A DNA stretch of 64,000 nt, from positions 1 to 64,000 of the forward strand of contig NZ_QPHL01000017.1 of assembly GCF_003335675.1 (NCBI RefSeq), read 5' to 3'. Each line of letters opens with the position of its first letter. Positions within the stretch are counted from its first letter, which is position 1. Made by a program: the position numbers and the translations under genes. Positions 42,083 to 51,330 of the stretch are shown here, one piece after another. Below the pieces are notes generated by a model that ran no database searches, was not told the DNA's origin, and saw nothing but the letters and a program-made list of their open reading frames with translations. This DNA is from Winogradskyella sp. KYW1333. Lineage in GTDB: Bacteria; Bacteroidota; Bacteroidia; Flavobacteriales; Flavobacteriaceae.

Positions 42083-42191
42083 TTTTAAAGGTTTTTCTAA
42101 ATATTTAGTGTCTTTCATCGAATATTTATGTATTTCAACCGTTAAAGGCTGAATTTTCACTACATTGTCTGCTCCCAAAGAAACTAATATT

Positions 42192-42431
42192 ATGAAAACC
42201 TACCCAAATACAGCGCTACCATGTACAGCGTTTGGTCATAATTACATTAAAACTAAAATTAATAACGACCAAACTTCCGAATTAACTTGTAATCACTGCG
42301 GAATTGTAGTAAATACAGACACCAAAGGAAATTTTGAACACATTAGTAATCCCAACACTCACATTAAAAGAGTATTAAGAAAATTGTATCATTTAAGACT
42401 ACAATCCGTTAAGGCAAAATTATCCGCATAG
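42192..42431 (+). CDS. Zinc-ribbon-like mini-protein, FGHNY family (copy 3, divergent)
   Basis: 79 residues from the ATG at 42192; a TTG nine codons upstream is unlikely. It has CTAFGHNY (11-18) and ELTCNHCGIVV (31-41), so Cys11, His16, Cys34 and Cys37 keep the possible zinc site of the two copies at 35971-36532, but the connecting loop and C-terminal helix differ (HIKRVLRKLYHLRLQ). A basic, helical tail ends the protein. Sits between the mbnPH operon and the suf operon. Function unknown. Confidence 0.7.
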   Translation: MKTYPNTALPCTAFGHNYIKTKINNDQTSELTCNHCGIVVNTDTKGNFEHISNPNTHIKRVLRKLYHLRLQSVKAKLSA

Positions 42432-42503
42432 CTTATAGTCAAATCCTATGAAATCATATGCTAATATAATGTTAGCAATTATGGTTTAAGCCTTGTTATA
42501 TCG

Positions 42504-42511
42504 TATATTTG
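42504..42511 (+). promoter_or_regulatory. Candidate -7 box of the suf operon
   Basis: TATATTTG matches TAnnTTTG, 32 bases before the ATG of the first suf gene. A TTG at the normal -33 distance is not clear, so a regulated or activator-dependent promoter is possible. Confidence 0.5.
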
Positions 42512-42543
42512 CATTCAATTTAGAACGAATCTAGTTAAACGAT

Positions 42544-42873
42544 ATGATTAAAGTTTCTGAACAAGCGAAGAAAAAAGTCATGGAACTTATGACTGTTGAC
42601 GGCTATAATCCAGATACTGATTTCATCAGAGTTGGTGTTAAAAGTGGTGGATGCTCTGGGCTTTCTTATGATCTTAAATTCGATAAAGAACATGCCCAAG
42701 ACGATAAGATTTTTGAAGACAATGGTATCAAAATCATAGTTGACAAGAAAAGCTTTCTTTACTTAATTGGGACCACCCTAGAATATTCAGGAGGACTTAA
42801 CGGAACTGGCTTTGTTTTTAATAATCCTAATGCCAATCGCACTTGTGGGTGTGGAGAATCATTTTCACTTTAA
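42544..42873 (+). CDS. sufA: A-type iron-sulfur carrier (SufA/IscA/ErpA-like)
   Basis: 109 residues with the three conserved cysteines: Cys37 in GGCSGLSY and Cys101 and Cys103 in CGCGESF. A-type carriers bind a [2Fe-2S] or [4Fe-4S] cluster and pass it to target enzymes. First gene of the suf cluster, 9 bases before sufB. Length fits the family. Confidence 0.93.
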   Translation: MIKVSEQAKKKVMELMTVDGYNPDTDFIRVGVKSGGCSGLSYDLKFDKEHAQDDKIFEDNGIKIIVDKKSFLYLIGTTLEYSGGLNGTGFVFNNPNANRTCGCGESFSL

Positions 42874-42882
42874 AATATACTA

Positions 42883-44331
42883 ATGAGTAAATATACTGAA
42901 GACGATTTAAGAGAGGAGTTAAAAACCAAAGAGTATGAATATGGTTTTTACACAGATATTGAATCTGAAACATTCTCGAAAGGTTTAAATGAAGATATTG
43001 TAAAAGCGATATCCAAGAAAAAAGAAGAGCCAGAGTGGATGACAGAGTGGAGACTTGAAGCTTTTAGAGTATGGAAAGAAATGACTGAGCCAGACTGGGC
43101 AAATGTTCTTTACGAAAAACCAGATTTTCAGGCCATCTCATATTATTCTGCCCCGAATAGCAAGCCTAAGTACGATAGCCTAGATGAAGTAGACCCTGAA
43201 CTTTTGGAAACTTTTGAGAAATTAGGGATTTCCCTAGATGAGCAAAAGAAATTAGCTGGTGTTGCTATGGATGTTGTAGTAGATTCCGTGTCTGTAGCCA
43301 CAACATTTAAAAAGACATTGGCAGAAAAGGGTATCATATTCATGAGTATTTCTGAAGCCATTCAGAAGTATCCGGAATTAGTCAAAAAATATATAGGCAC
43401 CGTTGTACCTCAAAAAGATAACTTCTATGCTGCATTAAACAGTGCTGTTTTTAGTGATGGTTCATTTTGCTACATCCCGAAAGGGGTTAAATGCCCTATG
43501 GAATTGTCTACTTATTTTAGAATAAATCAGGCTGGAACAGGTCAATTTGAAAGAACTTTGGTGATTGCAGATGAAGGTAGCTATGTAAGTTATCTAGAAG
43601 GTTGTACGGCTCCAAGTAGAGACGAAAACCAACTTCATGCAGCCGTTGTAGAATTGATTGCACTTGATAACGCGGAGATAAAATACTCAACTGTTCAAAA
43701 CTGGTTCCCAGGAAATGCCGAAGGTAAAGGTGGCGTATACAATTTTGTTACAAAACGTGGATTGTGTGAAAAGAATGCTAAAATTTCTTGGACCCAAGTT
43801 GAGACAGGAAGTGCCGTAACTTGGAAATATCCTTCTTGTATATTAAAAGGAGACAACTCAGTAGGTGAATTTTATTCAATTGCCGTAACAAACAATTATC
43901 AACAAGCAGATACTGGAACAAAAATGATTCACCTTGGCGATAATACAAAATCAACCATTATTTCTAAAGGTATTTCTGCAGGTAAGTCACAAAATTCGTA
44001 TCGTGGATTAGTTCAAATAAGCTCAAGAGCAAATAATGCTCGTAATTTTTCACAGTGTGATAGTTTACTAATGGGTAATGAGTGTGGTGCACATACCTTC
44101 CCATATATCGAAGCAAACAACAAATCGGCACAAATAGAGCATGAAGCTACTACAAGTAAAATTGGTGAAGATCAGATTTTCTATTGTAACCAAAGAGGAA
44201 TTGATACAGAAAAGGCAATAGCTCTTATTGTCAATGGCTTTAGTAAAGAAGTTCTTAACAAATTACCTATGGAATTTGCTGTAGAGGCTCAGAAATTATT
44301 AGAAATTAGTCTAGAGGGATCAGTAGGTTAA
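42883..44331 (+). CDS. sufB: Fe-S cluster scaffold protein SufB
   Basis: 482 residues with the SufB/SufD beta-helix core. Typical blocks: [33 protein letters not shown] (with a conserved Cys), [16 protein letters not shown] and [15 protein letters not shown]. It forms the SufBC2D scaffold on which clusters are built from SufS/SufE sulfur. Cytosolic. It is followed by an unusual insertion of a lipoprotein gene before sufC. Confidence 0.96.
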   Translation: MSKYTEDDLREELKTKEYEYGFYTDIESETFSKGLNEDIVKAISKKKEEPEWMTEWRLEAFRVWKEMTEPDWANVLYEKPDFQAISYYSAPNSKPKYDSLDEVDPELLETFEKLGISLDEQKKLAGVAMDVVVDSVSVATTFKKTLAEKGIIFMSISEAIQKYPELVKKYIGTVVPQKDNFYAALNSAVFSDGSFCYIPKGVKCPMELSTYFRINQAGTGQFERTLVIADEGSYVSYLEGCTAPSRDENQLHAAVVELIALDNAEIKYSTVQNWFPGNAEGKGGVYNFVTKRGLCEKNAKISWTQVETGSAVTWKYPSCILKGDNSVGEFYSIAVTNNYQQADTGTKMIHLGDNTKSTIISKGISAGKSQNSYRGLVQISSRANNARNFSQCDSLLMGNECGAHTFPYIEANNKSAQIEHEATTSKIGEDQIFYCNQRGIDTEKAIALIVNGFSKEVLNKLPMEFAVEAQKLLEISLEGSVG

Positions 44332-44343
44332 TACATAAAAAAG

Positions 44344-44757
44344 ATGAAAAAAATTGTATTCATTCTAATTGCGATAATCAGTTTTTCAAGTTGTAAAAAC
44401 GATGCTAAGCAAAATATAAATCTTGAGGAAAATAGAGCAAAATCATACGATGCAAATGATGGTTTTATTACAATGAAAGGTGATTTTGTGTACGATGCAA
44501 ATAAAAATGCAGCGGTATTTCAAACAGGAAATGACATTTATGGCGTTATCGTAGACGATAATATGAAGGCCTTAAATGAAAAAGTAAAACCATTTAAGGA
44601 AGATGAATATACCTCTGTCCCAATTACGGTAAGAGTTAAGAGAATTAAAAATTCAAATAAGGCTAGCCTATGGACATATAATATTGAAATAAAGGAAATT
44701 TTAAAGGTGGAAGCACCTGACCCAAATAAAGACGACGTTATAAAACTAGCAAATTAA
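44344..44757 (+). CDS. Lipoprotein of unknown function embedded between sufB and sufC
   Basis: 137 residues. Lipobox SFSSC gives Cys17 followed by KNDAKQN. The mature part looks like a single small beta domain with [20 protein letters not shown], a [11 protein letters not shown] strand pair and a hydrophilic Lys-rich end. It resembles small OB-fold or NlpE-like lipoprotein domains, but I do not recognise a family with confidence. Gaps of 12 and 5 bases to sufB and sufC place it firmly in the suf transcript. A periplasmic lipoprotein has no clear part in cytosolic Fe-S assembly, so it may report envelope or metal stress, or simply be a passenger. Confidence 0.75.
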   Translation: MKKIVFILIAIISFSSCKNDAKQNINLEENRAKSYDANDGFITMKGDFVYDANKNAAVFQTGNDIYGVIVDDNMKALNEKVKPFKEDEYTSVPITVRVKRIKNSNKASLWTYNIEIKEILKVEAPDPNKDDVIKLAN

Positions 44758-44762
44758 AGACA

Positions 44763-45515
44763 ATGTTAAAAATAAAGAATTTACATGCGAGTGTAGAAGA
44801 TAAGGCAATCTTAAAAGGTATAGATCTACATGTAAGACCAGGTGAAGTACATGCTATTATGGGACCAAACGGTTCAGGAAAAAGTACTTTGGCATCAGTA
44901 GTAGCTGGTAAAGAAGAATATGAAGTAGATGAGGGTGAAATCATTTTAGATGGAGAAAATATTGACGAACTTGGACCAGAAGAGCGTGCTCATAAAGGAG
45001 TATTTATGTCCTTTCAATATCCTGTTGAAATTCCCGGAGTTAGTGTTACGAACTTTATTAAAACAGCGATTAACGAGACGCGTAAGGCGAAAGGTTTAGA
45101 AGATATGCCCGCAAATGAAATGCTAAAGCTTATAAGAGAAAAATCTGAGCTTTTAGACATTGATCGTAAGTTCTTATCGCGCTCGCTAAACGAAGGTTTT
45201 TCTGGTGGTGAGAAAAAGCGAAATGAAATTTTTCAAATGGCAATGCTAGAGCCGAAATTAGCTATTTTAGATGAAACTGATTCTGGTTTAGATATTGATG
45301 CGCTAAGAATTGTAGCTAATGGCGTAAATAAACTTAAGTCTGAGGACAATGCTGTTATTGTAATAACACATTACCAAAGATTGTTAGACTATATAGTACC
45401 GGATTATGTACATGTTTTACACAACGGGAGAATTGTAAAAACAGGAACAAAAGATTTAGCTCACGAATTAGAAGCTAAAGGTTACGACTGGGTTAAGGAA
45501 GAAGTAAACGCTTAA
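44763..45515 (+). CDS. sufC: Fe-S assembly ATPase SufC
   Basis: 250-residue ABC-type ATPase without membrane domains. Walker [10 protein letters not shown] near 35-43, signature [15 protein letters not shown] near 142-156, Walker [13 protein letters not shown] near 168 and a switch His in VITHYQRLL. SufC drives conformational changes of the SufBC2D scaffold. Cytosolic. Located between the embedded lipoprotein gene and sufD. Confidence 0.97.
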   Translation: MLKIKNLHASVEDKAILKGIDLHVRPGEVHAIMGPNGSGKSTLASVVAGKEEYEVDEGEIILDGENIDELGPEERAHKGVFMSFQYPVEIPGVSVTNFIKTAINETRKAKGLEDMPANEMLKLIREKSELLDIDRKFLSRSLNEGFSGGEKKRNEIFQMAMLEPKLAILDETDSGLDIDALRIVANGVNKLKSEDNAVIVITHYQRLLDYIVPDYVHVLHNGRIVKTGTKDLAHELEAKGYDWVKEEVNA

Positions 45516-45525
45516 TATTAAGCAA

Positions 45526-46839
45526 ATGGAATTAAAAGAAAAGTTAGTATCCTCATTCATGGCATTTGAAAATATGGTAGACATAGATTCACCAGTACAT
45601 GATATTAGGACTGAAGCTATAAAGACTTTCGAAGTTGAAGGTTTCCCTACGAAGCGACAAGAAGCTTGGAAATACACCTCATTAAATTCGGTTTTAAAGC
45701 ACGATTATAGTGTTTTCCCTAAGCATGAAAAAGCTCTTGAATTCAAGGATGTAAAGAAGTATTTTCTTCATGAAATTGATTCTTATAAAATCATCTTTAT
45801 TGATGGGAAGTACTCATCACACTTGTCTCAAACGACACATGATGGAATTGATGTTTGTTTAATGTCTTCTGCACTTACGAAGCCAAAGTATCGTTTAATC
45901 ATTGAGAATTATTTCAATAAAATAGCGTCTAATGATGGTTTATCTTCTTTAAATACGGCGTTTTCGGCAGAAGGAGCTTACATCCATATTCCAAAAAACA
46001 AGTTGGTAGAAAAACCTATCCAGATATTACATTTTTCTACTGGTAATGAATCTGCTTTAATGCTTCAACCACGTAATTTAGTTGTGGTAGATGAGAACTC
46101 TCATGTTCAAATTATTGAGCGTCATCAAAGCTTAACAGATAATCCAATATTAACAAATAGTGTAACAGAGATTTTTGCCAATAAAAGAGCGATTGTAGAT
46201 TATTACAAGATTCAAAATGATAAATCCACTGCATCATTGATTGATAATACGTTTATAAATCAAAAACAAGAAAGTATTGCTAAAGTTCATACGTTTTCAT
46301 TTGGTGGTAAACTAACACGAAATAATTTAAACTATTATCAAAACGGTGAACGTATTGACTCTACCATGAAGGGTATTACTATTATTGGAGATAAACAACA
46401 CGTAGATCATAATACACTTGTTCACCATATTAAACCAAACTGTGAAAGCCATCAGGACTATAAGGGTATATTTGATGATAGGGCTACTGGTGTTTTTAAT
46501 GGTAAGGTTGTCGTAGAGAAAGAAGCGCAAAAAACGAATGCTTTTCAGGCTAACAATAATGTTTTAATTAGCGATAAAGCGAGTATTAACACAAAACCAC
46601 AACTAGAAATTTTTGCTGATGATGTAAAATGTTCTCATGGTTGTACCATTGGTCAATTGGATGAAAGTGCAATGTTTTATCTTAGATCTAGAGGCATTCC
46701 TGAAAAGGAAGCGAAAGCATTATTGATGTTTGCTTTTAGTAATAATGTACTTGACTCAGTAAAAATTCCTGTACTTAAAAATCGTATAACTAGAATTATC
46801 GCCAACAAACTGGGTGTTGACATTGGTTTTGATCTTTAA
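45526..46839 (+). CDS. sufD: Fe-S cluster assembly protein SufD
   Basis: 437 residues, a SufB paralogue. N-terminal helical part with PTKRQEAWKYTSLNSVL, then the right-handed beta helix, and a C-terminal motif DVKCSHGCTIGQLDESAMFYLRS (split here as DVKCSHGCTIG and LDESAMFYL) with the conserved Cys and His. Partner of SufB and SufC in the scaffold complex and required for iron entry. 10 bases after sufC. Confidence 0.95.
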   Translation: MELKEKLVSSFMAFENMVDIDSPVHDIRTEAIKTFEVEGFPTKRQEAWKYTSLNSVLKHDYSVFPKHEKALEFKDVKKYFLHEIDSYKIIFIDGKYSSHLSQTTHDGIDVCLMSSALTKPKYRLIIENYFNKIASNDGLSSLNTAFSAEGAYIHIPKNKLVEKPIQILHFSTGNESALMLQPRNLVVVDENSHVQIIERHQSLTDNPILTNSVTEIFANKRAIVDYYKIQNDKSTASLIDNTFINQKQESIAKVHTFSFGGKLTRNNLNYYQNGERIDSTMKGITIIGDKQHVDHNTLVHHIKPNCESHQDYKGIFDDRATGVFNGKVVVEKEAQKTNAFQANNNVLISDKASINTKPQLEIFADDVKCSHGCTIGQLDESAMFYLRSRGIPEKEAKALLMFAFSNNVLDSVKIPVLKNRITRIIANKLGVDIGFDL

Positions 46840-46860
46840 ATAAAGTTGTTAGGAGAAGAA

Positions 46861-48078
46861 ATGATATTTGATGTTAAGAGCATAAGAGAAGATTTCCCAA
46901 TTCTTTATAGAAAGGTTAACGGCAAACCACTAGTTTATTTAGATAATGCAGCGACCTCTCAAACACCTCAGCAGGTGATTGACGTTATTGTAGATTACTA
47001 TTCTAAGTACAACGCAAATATTCATCGAGGTGTACATACCTTAAGCCAAGAAGCAACTGATGCCTATGAGAATGCACGTAGGACAATTCAATCGCATTTC
47101 AATGCCAAACATCCTCATGAGATAATTTTCACTTCGGGCACAACCCACAGTATAAATATGATCGCAAATGGGTTTGCTTCGCTGTTAAAAAAAGGTGATG
47201 AAATTATCGTTTCTGCCTTAGAACATCATAGTAACATAGTACCATGGCAAATGCTCTGTGAAAAAACAGGGGCGACGCTGAAGGTAATCCCCATGAATTC
47301 AGAAGGGGAGCTGATAATTTCAGAATATGATATGCTCCTCAATGAAAATACAAAGTTGGTCTTTGTGAATCATATTTCTAATGCATTAGGCACAATTAAC
47401 CCAATAGAAAACATTATTACTAAAGCACATGATGTTGGAGCGGCTGTTTTAATTGATGGTGCCCAAGCATGTCCACATTTAAAGCCAGATGTTCAGAAAT
47501 TAAATGTAGATTTTTATGTGTGTTCTGCTCACAAAATTTGTGGACCTACTGGAATTGGTATGCTATATGGAAAAGAAGAATGGCTTCAAAAATTACCGCC
47601 TTATCAAGGTGGTGGTGAAATGATAGCTGAAGTCTCCTTCGACAAAACCACCTATGCAGATTTACCTCATAAATTTGAGGCTGGTACGCCTAATGTGTGT
47701 GGTGGAATTGCCTTTGGTGCCGCCATAGATTATATGAATACTATTGGATTCGAAACCATAGCACAATATGAGGGTGAACTTTTAGAATATGCAACAACAG
47801 AATTGCTCTATATAGATGGCTTAAAAATTTATGGCACTTCAGCTAATAAAACTTCTGTAATATCATTTAACGTAGGCAACATTCACCCATACGATTTAGG
47901 CACTCTACTTGACAAAATGGGTATTGCCGTCCGCACTGGACATCATTGTGCACAACCAATTATGGACTTTTATAAAATTCCAGGTACTGTCCGTGCATCA
48001 TTTATGTTCTACAATACAAAGGAAGAAATTGACTTATTTATTTCTGCACTTAAAAAGTCAATTATGATGTTATCTTAA
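46861..48078 (+). CDS. sufS: Cysteine desulfurase SufS
   Basis: 405 residues from the ATG at 46861. An in-frame TTG at 46846 is less likely, and a rare SD-like AGGAG lies just before this ATG. PLP enzyme of the class V aminotransferase fold: the PLP-binding Lys is in CSAHKICGPTG, a catalytic His pair is in ALEHHSNIVPW, and the active-site Cys is in RTGHHCAQP. It removes sulfur from cysteine and hands it to SufE. Group II desulfurase, as expected for a suf operon. Confidence 0.96.
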   Translation: MIFDVKSIREDFPILYRKVNGKPLVYLDNAATSQTPQQVIDVIVDYYSKYNANIHRGVHTLSQEATDAYENARRTIQSHFNAKHPHEIIFTSGTTHSINMIANGFASLLKKGDEIIVSALEHHSNIVPWQMLCEKTGATLKVIPMNSEGELIISEYDMLLNENTKLVFVNHISNALGTINPIENIITKAHDVGAAVLIDGAQACPHLKPDVQKLNVDFYVCSAHKICGPTGIGMLYGKEEWLQKLPPYQGGGEMIAEVSFDKTTYADLPHKFEAGTPNVCGGIAFGAAIDYMNTIGFETIAQYEGELLEYATTELLYIDGLKIYGTSANKTSVISFNVGNIHPYDLGTLLDKMGIAVRTGHHCAQPIMDFYKIPGTVRASFMFYNTKEEIDLFISALKKSIMMLS

Positions 48079-48123
48079 AAATTTGGCATTAAAAGTGTAA
48101 CTTACATTCTCAACACTTTTATA

Positions 48124-48942
48124 ATGAAAATACTACTATCTATATTCAGTTTTTTACTTCTTACCAATTCTTGTAACTCCAATAAAAATTCAATGAAAAC
48201 CAAAAGCTTGGATCAAGAATCATTAGCAGGCACATATATAATTAAAGAAATGTATAATGAAATGATCAAAGGTCAAATATTAAAAATCACCTTTGAATCT
48301 AATTCTAATAGAGTGACTGGATTTGGCGGTTGTAATAGTTTTTTTGGTACTTACACCCTTGAAGACAATAAAATTAGTTTTGGTGATATTGCGTCTTCCA
48401 AAAAGTTCTGTGGTAAAGCTATTGGTGATTTAGAACGCAATTTCTTTTCAACACTGAATGGTTCAACTAAAATAGAATTGGATGAAAACTATCTCTTGTT
48501 TCATGTGGATGACAACGTTGTTGTAAAAGGGGAAAAGGCCGTTGCTGAAAAAAGTATGAAAAAAGCAGTTCCAAATCCTAGTTTAGTTTTGATTTATAAA
48601 GCTATATCTAGAGGGTACTTCGGATATATAAAAATCTCAAATTCTAAAATCAGTGTTTCTCAAGATAGAAATTTAAAAGTGTTTAGCGACTATAATTGTA
48701 CGGAGGAGGAACAAAATCAGCTAATATCAATATTTGATCAATTAAATCTTGATGAATTAGAAAACCTGAGGGCTCCTACTGACAAACGCCTTTTTGATGG
48801 AGCACCAATTGCAACCTTAACAATTATTAAAAATGGTATTGAAAAAACAACTCCAAGTTTTGATCATGGCCATCCACCGAAAGAAATAGAAGCATTAGTT
48901 AATAAAGTGTTATCTATAAAAGAAAATATAGCTAAACAGTAG
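48124..48942 (+). CDS. META-domain lipoprotein with DUF6438-like C-terminal domain
   Basis: 272 residues. Lipobox TNSC gives Cys17. Residues about 35-135 form a META-like domain: LAGTYIIKEMYNEM, then GFGGCNSFFGTY and SSKKFCG, the usual GCN...Y and FC hallmarks. The second half (about 150-272) resembles DUF6438 (LVLIYKAISRGYFGYIKIS and APTDKRLFDGAPIATLTI). META lipoproteins are often linked to heat or envelope stress in other bacteria (HslJ); a function here is not known. It lies between sufS and sufE in the same direction, another envelope protein within this operon. Confidence 0.82.
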   Translation: MKILLSIFSFLLLTNSCNSNKNSMKTKSLDQESLAGTYIIKEMYNEMIKGQILKITFESNSNRVTGFGGCNSFFGTYTLEDNKISFGDIASSKKFCGKAIGDLERNFFSTLNGSTKIELDENYLLFHVDDNVVVKGEKAVAEKSMKKAVPNPSLVLIYKAISRGYFGYIKISNSKISVSQDRNLKVFSDYNCTEEEQNQLISIFDQLNLDELENLRAPTDKRLFDGAPIATLTIIKNGIEKTTPSFDHGHPPKEIEALVNKVLSIKENIAKQ

Positions 48943-48975
48943 GGTTTTTGTAATTTTACGACAAAATAATTGATG

Positions 48976-49398
48976 ATGACAATTGCAGAATTACAAAACG
49001 AAATTATTGACGAATTCTCAATGTTTGAAGACTGGGAAGAACGATATCAATACATGATAGACCTGGGTAAGACATTACCTCTTATAGACGAAATATATAA
49101 AACTGACGACCATATAATAAAAGGTTGCCAAAGTAAGGTTTGGGTACATGCAGAAATGGAAAATGACAAAGTCAATTTTACTGCCGACAGTGATGCTATT
49201 ATAACTAAGGGAATAATAGCCATTTTAATTCGAGTTTTTTCCGGTCAACATCCAAAAGATATCATTGATGCTGATACTGATTTTATAGATAAAATAAGTT
49301 TAAAAGAGCACTTATCACCAACTAGAGCAAACGGTTTAGTTAGTATGATAAAACAACTTAAAATGTATGCTATAGCATACCAAACACAATTAAATTAA
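48976..49398 (+). CDS. sufE: SufE family sulfur acceptor
   Basis: 140 residues from the second of two adjacent ATGs (48973 is equally possible; a TTG before that is unlikely). Family features: FSMFEDWEERYQYMIDLGK and IIKGCQSKVWV, with Cys about 50 as the persulfide carrier. It takes sulfur from SufS and transfers it to SufB. The stop is followed one base later by the ATG of the next gene. Confidence 0.94.
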   Translation: MTIAELQNEIIDEFSMFEDWEERYQYMIDLGKTLPLIDEIYKTDDHIIKGCQSKVWVHAEMENDKVNFTADSDAIITKGIIAILIRVFSGQHPKDIIDADTDFIDKISLKEHLSPTRANGLVSMIKQLKMYAIAYQTQLN

Positions 49399-49399
49399 A

Positions 49400-49726
49400 A
49401 TGAGCGAGACAACTATAGATACAAATGTGCTAGGAGAAAAGATTGTTAGAGTTTTAAAAACAATATACGATCCTGAAATCCCTGTAGATATATATGAACT
49501 AGGGTTAATTTATGATGTTTTTGTTAATGAGGATTACGATGTAAAAATCCTAATGACATTAACCACACCTAATTGTCCTGTAGCAGAAACACTTCCATTA
49601 GAGGTAGAAGAAAAAGTTAAGTCAATTAATGAGGTAAAAGACGCTGTGGTGGAAATAACTTTTGATCCTCCTTGGTCACAAGATTTAATGAGTGAGGAAG
49701 CAAAATTAGAACTAGGTATGCTTTAA
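49400..49726 (+). CDS. sufT: SUF system DUF59 (SufT/MIP18-like) protein
   Basis: 108-residue DUF59/MIP18 family protein with TIYDPEIPVDIYELGLIYD and the TLTTPNCPVAETLPLEVE block containing the conserved Cys. Such proteins help mature Fe-S proteins; SufT is the usual name in suf operons. It starts one base after sufE, and its stop abuts the next ATG directly. Confidence 0.92.
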   Translation: MSETTIDTNVLGEKIVRVLKTIYDPEIPVDIYELGLIYDVFVNEDYDVKILMTLTTPNCPVAETLPLEVEEKVKSINEVKDAVVEITFDPPWSQDLMSEEAKLELGML

Positions 49727-50233
49727 ATGGCAGAGGAAATTATAAATAGAGTTGCAAATAGTAAACTCAAAGTGATTGACTTAGAGGATTATTATCCAGA
49801 CGGAAAACGAATCTTGTTTGATATTAAGGATTGGTTGCTCAAAGGACTTGTATTAAGAGAAAAAGAATTTAGAGCTTCTGTTTTGGGGCATGATTGGTCT
49901 CAATATAAGGATTGCTACGTAGCATTACATTGCTCAACAGAAGCAATTGTACCAGATTGGGCATATATGTTAATCACTATTCAATTAAATAATTTCGCTA
50001 AAAAAGTTGTTATTGGTAACCTAGACCATTTAGAGTCTATACTCTTTGCCTCTATTATTTCAAACCTTAATATTCGGTTATATGAGGATATGCCAGTTAT
50101 AATTAAAGGTTGTTCTCATAAACCCGTTCCTTCGAATGCAATGGTAATGCTCACAGAAAGACTGCAACCCGTTGCTAAATCTATAATGTTCGGTGAAGCT
50201 TGTTCTTCTGTACCCCTTTATAAAAGAACATAA
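49727..50233 (+). CDS. DUF2480 family protein
   Basis: 168 residues of the Bacteroidota DUF2480 family (INRVANSKLKVIDLEDYYP near the start, DIKDWLLKGLVLREKEFR, and LHCSTEAIVPDWAYMLI). Cytosolic by sequence. Its ATG directly follows the sufT stop, so it belongs to the suf transcript. Two conserved Cys-containing segments (IKGCSHKPVP and FGEACSSVPL) could matter for Fe-S or persulfide handling, but no biochemical function is known. Confidence 0.9.
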   Translation: MAEEIINRVANSKLKVIDLEDYYPDGKRILFDIKDWLLKGLVLREKEFRASVLGHDWSQYKDCYVALHCSTEAIVPDWAYMLITIQLNNFAKKVVIGNLDHLESILFASIISNLNIRLYEDMPVIIKGCSHKPVPSNAMVMLTERLQPVAKSIMFGEACSSVPLYKRT

Positions 50234-50323
50234 TTCTGCAATATTTATGACTTAAACTAATTTTTTTGATCTAATTGATACAAGATGAGTGCCTTTTTAA
50301 ATATAAAAAATACTATATTAAGT

Positions 50324-50331
50324 TATATTTG
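50324..50331 (+). promoter_or_regulatory. Candidate -7 box of the DUF3078 gene
   Basis: TATATTTG matches TAnnTTTG, 39 bases before the ATG at 50371. The usual -33 TTG is not seen at the right distance. It marks a new transcript after the suf operon. Confidence 0.45.
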
Positions 50332-50370
50332 TAATAGAATCGACTAAACTTTATTAAATACACTTTAACT

Positions 50371-51279
50371 ATGAAAAAAAAATTAATCTTTATGGCAGTT
50401 TTGATGCTAGCCATTTCTTTTGGTTTTTCACAAACCAAAGAAGAATTAGAAGCGCAAAAAGCTGAGAAACAAGCCGAGGCTGACAAATTTCAAGGAGAAG
50501 CAGATGCTTTACAAGCCCAAATTGATGCATTACCTGGTTGGCGTGTTGGTGCTTTTGGTACTATTGGTGGTAGTCTTTCCAACTTTAACAATTGGTATGC
50601 ACAGGGCACACCTAACAACGCTTCCGGTAATATTGGTTTTACAGTCAATGCATATGCTAATAAAATTGAAGACAAGTATTTTTGGAGAAATACACTAACC
50701 ACTAATCTTAACTGGGTAAAACTAGATGATAAAGACGATCCCTCAGACAAAGATAGTTTTGAAGCAACAACAGATGTTTTTAATCTTTCATCTCTTTATG
50801 GATATAAATTAAGCAAAAAATGGGCAGTCTCTGGATTGTTGGAATATAGAACTACATTATTAGATAACTTCAATGATCCCGGTTATTTAGATTTGGGTGT
50901 CGGTGCTACATGGACTCCAATTGAGAATATGATTGTTGTAATACATCCTTTAAACTACAACTTTGTTTTTGCTGATGACGACAGCGTATTTGAATCTTCT
51001 GCAGGTGCAAAAATAGTAGCAGATTATACGAAATCTATAGGTGCTGTTAATTTTAAAACTAACTTCTCTACATTTCAAAGTTATGAATCAGGAGACTTAT
51101 CAAACTGGACATGGACTAACTCTTTTAGCTATACATTATGGAAAATGATTGGTGTTGGTTTTGATTTCGCATTGAGAAGCAACAAACAAGAAGCAGCAAA
51201 TTTCCAAGGAGTTGATTTAGAAGATGCAGACAATGACCTGCAATCCTATTACACTATTGGTTTAAGTTATAAGTTCTAA
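50371..51279 (+). CDS. DUF3078 outer-membrane beta-barrel-like protein
   Basis: 302 residues; signal peptide about 1-20 (ends GFSQ). A short coiled coil (TKEELEAQKAEKQAEADKFQ and on to about residue 53) precedes a beta-rich domain, GWRVGAFGTIGGSLSNFNNW then alternating strands, ending with YTIGLSYKF, an aromatic outer-membrane barrel end. DUF3078 proteins are widespread in Bacteroidota; role unknown. It stands alone, closed by a strong terminator. Confidence 0.87.
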   Translation: MKKKLIFMAVLMLAISFGFSQTKEELEAQKAEKQAEADKFQGEADALQAQIDALPGWRVGAFGTIGGSLSNFNNWYAQGTPNNASGNIGFTVNAYANKIEDKYFWRNTLTTNLNWVKLDDKDDPSDKDSFEATTDVFNLSSLYGYKLSKKWAVSGLLEYRTTLLDNFNDPGYLDLGVGATWTPIENMIVVIHPLNYNFVFADDDSVFESSAGAKIVADYTKSIGAVNFKTNFSTFQSYESGDLSNWTWTNSFSYTLWKMIGVGFDFALRSNKQEAANFQGVDLEDADNDLQSYYTIGLSYKF

Positions 51280-51295
51280 GATAGAACTAATATTC

Positions 51296-51330
51296 ATAAA
51301 AAAGAGGGCTAAAATAGCTCTCTTTTTTAT
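51296..51330. terminator. Bidirectional rho-independent terminator
   Basis: 15-bp stem with one G-T pair (51296-51310 with 51316-51330), 5-nt loop, A and T runs on both sides. Shared by the DUF3078 gene and the convergent hflX, whose stop lies in the right arm. Confidence 0.88.

Noticed and set aside
46846-46860. Upstream TTG start for sufS
   Set aside because: The ATG at 46861 directly follows an AGGAG-like sequence and gives the normal family N-terminus.
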